Source: Dysgonamonadaceae bacterium (lineage in GTDB: Bacteria > Bacteroidota > Bacteroidia > Bacteroidales > Azobacteroidaceae). From it: 8,090 bases of DNA. Below the pieces are notes generated by a model. That model did no database searches. It was not told the origin of the DNA and saw only the letters and a list, made by a program, of their open reading frames with translations. The position numbers and the translations under genes are program-made. Shown one piece after another: positions 4,628 to 8,090 of this stretch. Location of the stretch: NCBI GenBank assembly GCA_031276105.1, contig JAISNS010000164.1, forward strand, positions 1-8,090. Reading direction: 5' to 3'. Each line of letters begins with the position of its first letter. Position 1 is the first letter of the stretch.

Positions 4628-6328
4628 ATGAGATCACTAAAAATCACGCAGGAAAAAGCGCAGGGGCAACCTGTCGCCACACGCAAGCCCAAAACACTGT
4701 TAGGGCATATCGAACATATCATAGAGCTGGCGGAAAATTCGGGATTAGACGACGCGTTTTACGAAAAAGCCAAAGCGAGCATCCGCTTCGTGGCGAAAGC
4801 CCTGACACTGTCCGCCAACCAGGTTGTCATTTTCTCCGTTTTTATGGAAAAATGTAATGATACCCGCATTTTCCTGCATGAAATTTCCAAATTCATGGGT
4901 TGCCGGAATATAAAAACAATCAGCATGATGAGCGACGTGGAGGAGCTGGAAAAACGCCGCCTGGTGCGCGGTTGCTCGGACGAAGGGGAAAAAACCTATC
5001 GTGTGCCGCATGAAGTCATCAATGCGGTAAAGCAGGGCGTGGCCTACGAGCCGGAAAGCAACAAAAACCTGAACACGGAACAACTGTTTCAACGCATAGA
5101 GCGGCTATTTGATGAGCGGGATAATAAAGAAATATCCTACAGGGGGTTAGAGGCAGAATTGAGATCTCTTATTGAAGACAACAAGACATTGGCCTTTTGC
5201 CAAAAAATAAAAGAATGGGGCAGTATCTACAGCTACAGCGATGATTTTTTACTGTTATTGTTGTTCTGCCACCGGTTCGTGAATTTAGATGACGATTGCA
5301 TCGGATTCCGCGATTTGGAAGACCTCTACGAAGGAAAATGGGAATTCAAACATATTAAATCGGAGCTGCAAAAAGGCGAAAATGAACTGCAAAAAGAGCT
5401 CATCGTGGAGTATAACAACGACAATGGATTGGCCGATACCGAATTTTACAGAATAACCGACAACGCCAAAGAACAGCTTTTTCCGGAGTTGGACATCAAA
5501 ATCAAACAAAGTAAAAGTAAAAAAGGTCTCCTCAAGCACGACAGCATCGCGGCTAAAGAATTATTTTACAACGAGCGCGAGCGGGCGCAAATCACGCAGC
5601 TCACCACGCTGCTGCAAGAAGATCGTTTCGCGGCCGTGCAAAAAAGACTCGAAGAAAGCGGCATGCGCAAGGGTTTTGCCTGCCTCTTCCACGGCGCTCC
5701 GGGAACAGGCAAAACGGAAACGGTGTATCAAATAGCCCGCGCCACCGGCCGCGACATCATGATGGTTGATATCTCGGAAACGAAAAGCTGCTGGTTCGGC
5801 GAAAGCGAAAAGAAAATTAAAGCGATATTCGACCGTTACCGCGCGTGCGTAAAAACGCAGCCCGCCACGCCTATCCTCCTGTTCAACGAGGCCGACGGCG
5901 TGATCGGAAAACGCAAGGATACGGGAACCGGCAGTGTAGCCCAAACGGAAAACGCCATCCAAAATATTATCCTGCAAGAGATGGAAAACCTCGACGGCAT
6001 CATGATTGCCACCACCAATCTCACGCAGAACTTGGACAAGGCTTTTGAACGCCGGTTTTTGTACAAATTAGAATTCGACAAGCCCGGCGTGGAAGCCAAA
6101 AAAAGGATATGGCTTTCCATGATTCCCTCGCTATCGGCGCAGGAAGCGGAAGAGCTGGCCGCCGCCTACGATTTTAGCGGCGGGCAAATAGAAAACATCG
6201 TCAGGAAACGCACCGTGGACACGATTTTGAACGGTACAGACCCGTCCATGGAAGCCATGCACAACTACTGCCGCAGCGAATTGCTGTACAAAAAAGAAGG
6301 CAGAAAAATAGGATTCATCAAAGGATGA
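4628..6328 (+). CDS. AAA+ ATPase with NEAD Walker B and winged-helix-like N-terminal region
   Basis: The 566-residue protein has a C-terminal AAA+ module at about 310-560. Walker A is GAPGTGKT at 356-363. Walker B is ILLFNEAD at 416-423, with Asn420 where most AAA proteins have Asp but with the catalytic Glu421 kept. Sensor 1 is ATTN, with Asn464. Arginine-finger candidates are Arg475-Arg476 in FERRF, and GGQIEN at 518-523 marks the sensor 2 helix. FNEAD occurs in a recognisable group of AAA proteins, so it is probably not a defect. Residues 1-300 look helical. SANQVVIFSVFMEK followed by a helix-turn-helix-like stretch (about 58-125) suggests a winged helix or substrate adaptor; I recognise no named domain. 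Single-ring AAA proteins of this form remodel or unfold proteins, but the target is unknown. ATG 4628 lies about 25 bases after the -7 element. The gene meets its convergent neighbour with no spacer. Confidence 0.85.
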   Translation: MRSLKITQEKAQGQPVATRKPKTLLGHIEHIIELAENSGLDDAFYEKAKASIRFVAKALTLSANQVVIFSVFMEKCNDTRIFLHEISKFMGCRNIKTISMMSDVEELEKRRLVRGCSDEGEKTYRVPHEVINAVKQGVAYEPESNKNLNTEQLFQRIERLFDERDNKEISYRGLEAELRSLIEDNKTLAFCQKIKEWGSIYSYSDDFLLLLLFCHRFVNLDDDCIGFRDLEDLYEGKWEFKHIKSELQKGENELQKELIVEYNNDNGLADTEFYRITDNAKEQLFPELDIKIKQSKSKKGLLKHDSIAAKELFYNERERAQITQLTTLLQEDRFAAVQKRLEESGMRKGFACLFHGAPGTGKTETVYQIARATGRDIMMVDISETKSCWFGESEKKIKAIFDRYRACVKTQPATPILLFNEADGVIGKRKDTGTGSVAQTENAIQNIILQEMENLDGIMIATTNLTQNLDKAFERRFLYKLEFDKPGVEAKKRIWLSMIPSLSAQEAEELAAAYDFSGGQIENIVRKRTVDTILNGTDPSMEAMHNYCRSELLYKKEGRKIGFIKG

Positions 6329-8090
6329 TCACAAATACAACGCCACCAAAGCATAAACCTTTGGCGTGGCCCGCTTCATTTTTCGGAAAAGCGCTTTGTA
6401 TGCCTTCGAAGGCGCGGCAAAATGCGGCCGCAACGTGTCAACAATTTCATCAAAAACCGTTTGATAGTCCCGGTTTTGACTGATTAACGCTTCACATTCT
6501 TTTATTTTTTCAAACAGCAGGCTGATAGTAACGGCAGCGTCGTCGTTTTCCGGCATTAGGCTCGCCTCACACGCATAACAACACAGTAGTTCTCCGGCTT
6601 TGGGGTGCGTCATCATGTTCCACCCTGCGGGCGCTTCCAGCATCGTATCCTGCCGGTCCGGGACGTCGGTCAATTTTTCACCACGCTCATTCACCGCAAT
6701 AAATGCCGTATATTTCGAGTCAATTTGGTACTCCACGGCGATTTCCACGATGCGTTCCCTGTACCCTTTATGATCCTCATCCCAACGACTGTTGATGTAC
6801 TTTTCCGCCCGCCGTATCTGCTCGGAAGCGTAAATTTTGTCGAGTGGCAAAGCCGAATGTGCCAGCGCCTCTTTAGCAATCACGAAGGAATACATTTTAT
6901 CCCCAGATTGGCAAATCAGCTCAAAATCGTCCGCAACATGATCCGTTTCAATCAACACATCGTAAAACTCATGGTTAAAGAGTACGCGCGACTTTTCTAT
7001 TTTGTCAATCACCTTATTCGTCTTCGGATTCAGCGCGACGTCGAACAGATTGGCCGACAGCACCCGGCCAAACTGACGGATTATCATCTCTTGAATCAGC
7101 TCATCCTTCACAATAAATTCCGCTTTGCCCCTGCCCGCTTCCGCGATGTCGCACAGCCCTTTTTTATTGACCGACGAGTCTATGCCAAACACAAAAAGCG
7201 CATGGTGGCCAATGTTTTTCCGGACATAGCCGGCAATTTCGCTTTCGTTTCCCACCTCGCCATCGGTAAAAAGAAAAATTATTTTTTCGCCGTCAGCGCG
7301 CTGCAACACATTTTGCAGCGGGGCAAAAAGCTCCGTGCCGCCGCGGGCTTGCAGCGATTGGACAAATTTTTTCGCCTTTTCGTAATTTTCGGCGTTATAT
7401 TCAACCGGATGTTCGGAAAACAATGCGTAATCACGCTCAAAAGCGATGACGTTAACCCTGTCGCCCGCGCTAAGCTGCTTCAGGCATTTGATGACTGCTT
7501 CCTTTGTTTGTTCCAGCTTGAAGCCGGACATTGAGCCCGACACATCTATTACAAACACATAATCCTTGGACTTGCGCGGCGCCTCCATTTCAATATCGGG
7601 AAAAAATGAAAGATAAACCACTTGGTTGCCGTTGGGCAAAGCGTGGCAATAACCCTTCGAGAACGCTTGCGCCGCAAGGCGTACATCCAGCACAAAATCC
7701 TTTTCCAGCTTGATATTTCGAGCGGTTACCGTGTTGTTTTCAAGTTTTATGCTGTGCGTTTTTGATTCTATATCTTCGATATACAATGATTTGTCAAAGC
7801 AGACCGTCACATTGCCCCGGTATGCCACCTCGTCCTTGCTGTAATTGAGTTTGCCGGTAACCTCCGATTGGTATCGCGGCGGCACGAGCGTCGGAATAAG
7901 TATCCGTATTTGGTTATCCACAATGTCGAAATGGTCAATGTAGTCAATCTTCACCTTTACGGTTTCCCCGGCGGCTATTTTCCCGATGTGCATCCTGAAA
8001 ATATTGGATTCGTCATTGGTCATCATATAGGCGGAATCGCCCCGGAGCATGGCTTTTTGGTATTCCTTCCTCGCCGCCTCTTTTTCCCTG
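6329..8090 (-). CDS. VIT and von Willebrand factor A domain protein, N-terminus outside window
   Basis: The frame runs from beyond 8090 leftwards to TGA at 6331-6329. About 586 residues are visible. Codons from 8089 to 8051 read REKEAARKEYQKA and run without a stop into the MLRGDSAYM that follows. This is the core VIT (inter-alpha-trypsin inhibitor) motif, so the ATG at 8050 is internal and the true start is off the window. The rest of VIT follows, then a vWA domain with a complete MIDAS site: DVSGSMSG (near 7546), the threonine of RGGTELF, and FTDGE. It should bind a divalent metal and mediate protein contacts. The C-terminal 250 residues have no named domain; a KYTAFIAVNERGEK segment after the vWA domain is typical of VIT-vWA proteins. 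No signal peptide can be assessed. It is GC-richer like the ATPase opposite, with which it may cooperate, as many AAA-vWA pairs do. Confidence 0.88.
   Translation of the reverse strand, partial: REKEAARKEYQKAMLRGDSAYMMTNDESNIFRMHIGKIAAGETVKVKIDYIDHFDIVDNQIRILIPTLVPPRYQSEVTGKLNYSKDEVAYRGNVTVCFDKSLYIEDIESKTHSIKLENNTVTARNIKLEKDFVLDVRLAAQAFSKGYCHALPNGNQVVYLSFFPDIEMEAPRKSKDYVFVIDVSGSMSGFKLEQTKEAVIKCLKQLSAGDRVNVIAFERDYALFSEHPVEYNAENYEKAKKFVQSLQARGGTELFAPLQNVLQRADGEKIIFLFTDGEVGNESEIAGYVRKNIGHHALFVFGIDSSVNKKGLCDIAEAGRGKAEFIVKDELIQEMIIRQFGRVLSANLFDVALNPKTNKVIDKIEKSRVLFNHEFYDVLIETDHVADDFELICQSGDKMYSFVIAKEALAHSALPLDKIYASEQIRRAEKYINSRWDEDHKGYRERIVEIAVEYQIDSKYTAFIAVNERGEKLTDVPDRQDTMLEAPAGWNMMTHPKAGELLCCYACEASLMPENDDAAVTISLLFEKIKECEALISQNRDYQTVFDEIVDTLRPHFAAPSKAYKALFRKMKRATPKVYALVALYL

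Noticed and set aside
6605..7534. Long plus-strand frame of 309 codons opposite the VIT-vWA gene
   Set aside because: It is antisense to an intact gene with complete VIT and MIDAS motifs, and its own translation is arginine-, histidine- and phenylalanine-rich with no recognisable domain.
6329..8050. ATG at 8050 as the start of the vWA gene
   Set aside because: The upstream codons to the window edge are open and encode the conserved VIT core motif, so the gene continues beyond 8090.
1..8090. tRNA, rRNA, insertion sequences, CRISPR arrays, replication origin
   Set aside because: No tRNA-like folds, transposase or integrase frames, regularly spaced repeats or iteron clusters were seen on either strand.

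Overview
The window looks chromosomal and most likely comes from a Bacteroidota species, probably a Bacteroidales-like lineage. The main reason is the promoters: five of the six larger genes (the sixth starts beyond the window) are preceded by a TAnnTTTG -7 element, and strong Shine-Dalgarno sequences are largely absent. The protein families also fit: a PDDEXK_4-type nuclease, a SpoU methyltransferase, an MPPED-like phosphoesterase, a DUF488 pair, an AAA ATPase with a NEAD Walker B motif and a VIT-vWA protein. Genus cannot be decided from this sequence.

Layout. Positions 1-392 hold no large gene. They contain a promoter of a repeated type, a possible 29-codon membrane peptide, a second promoter candidate, and a long imperfect hairpin (about 171-312) that may be a rod-shaped RNA. 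An AT-rich PD-(D/E)XK nuclease-like gene follows (393-1541) and ends at a two-stem terminator. Next come two GC-richer housekeeping-like genes, each with its own promoter: a SpoU/TrmH RNA methyltransferase (1659-2153) and a calcineurin-like phosphoesterase (2186-2755). An AT-rich two-gene operon follows (2808-4562): a winged-helix-like plus DUF488 protein, and an unnamed partner that I tentatively liken to dual-OB proteins. GC-richer sequence resumes with an AAA+ ATPase (4628-6328). This meets, stop codon to stop codon, a VIT-vWA protein on the minus strand (6329 to beyond 8090), whose N-terminus lies outside the window.

How the genes fit together. Two AT-rich blocks (PDDEXK, and DUF488 plus partner) sit between GC-richer genes, which suggests accessory genes inserted into a backbone. 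Three promoters share a TTG-N-CGTAGTC core with an identical 14-base spacing to the -7 element. They lie before the PDDEXK block, just after it, and just after the DUF488 operon, so the block edges coincide with them. The two AT-rich blocks could belong to a defence or nucleic-acid-processing repertoire, but this is inference from family and composition only. The AAA ATPase and the VIT-vWA protein may work together, as AAA and vWA proteins often do, but their convergent arrangement does not demand it.
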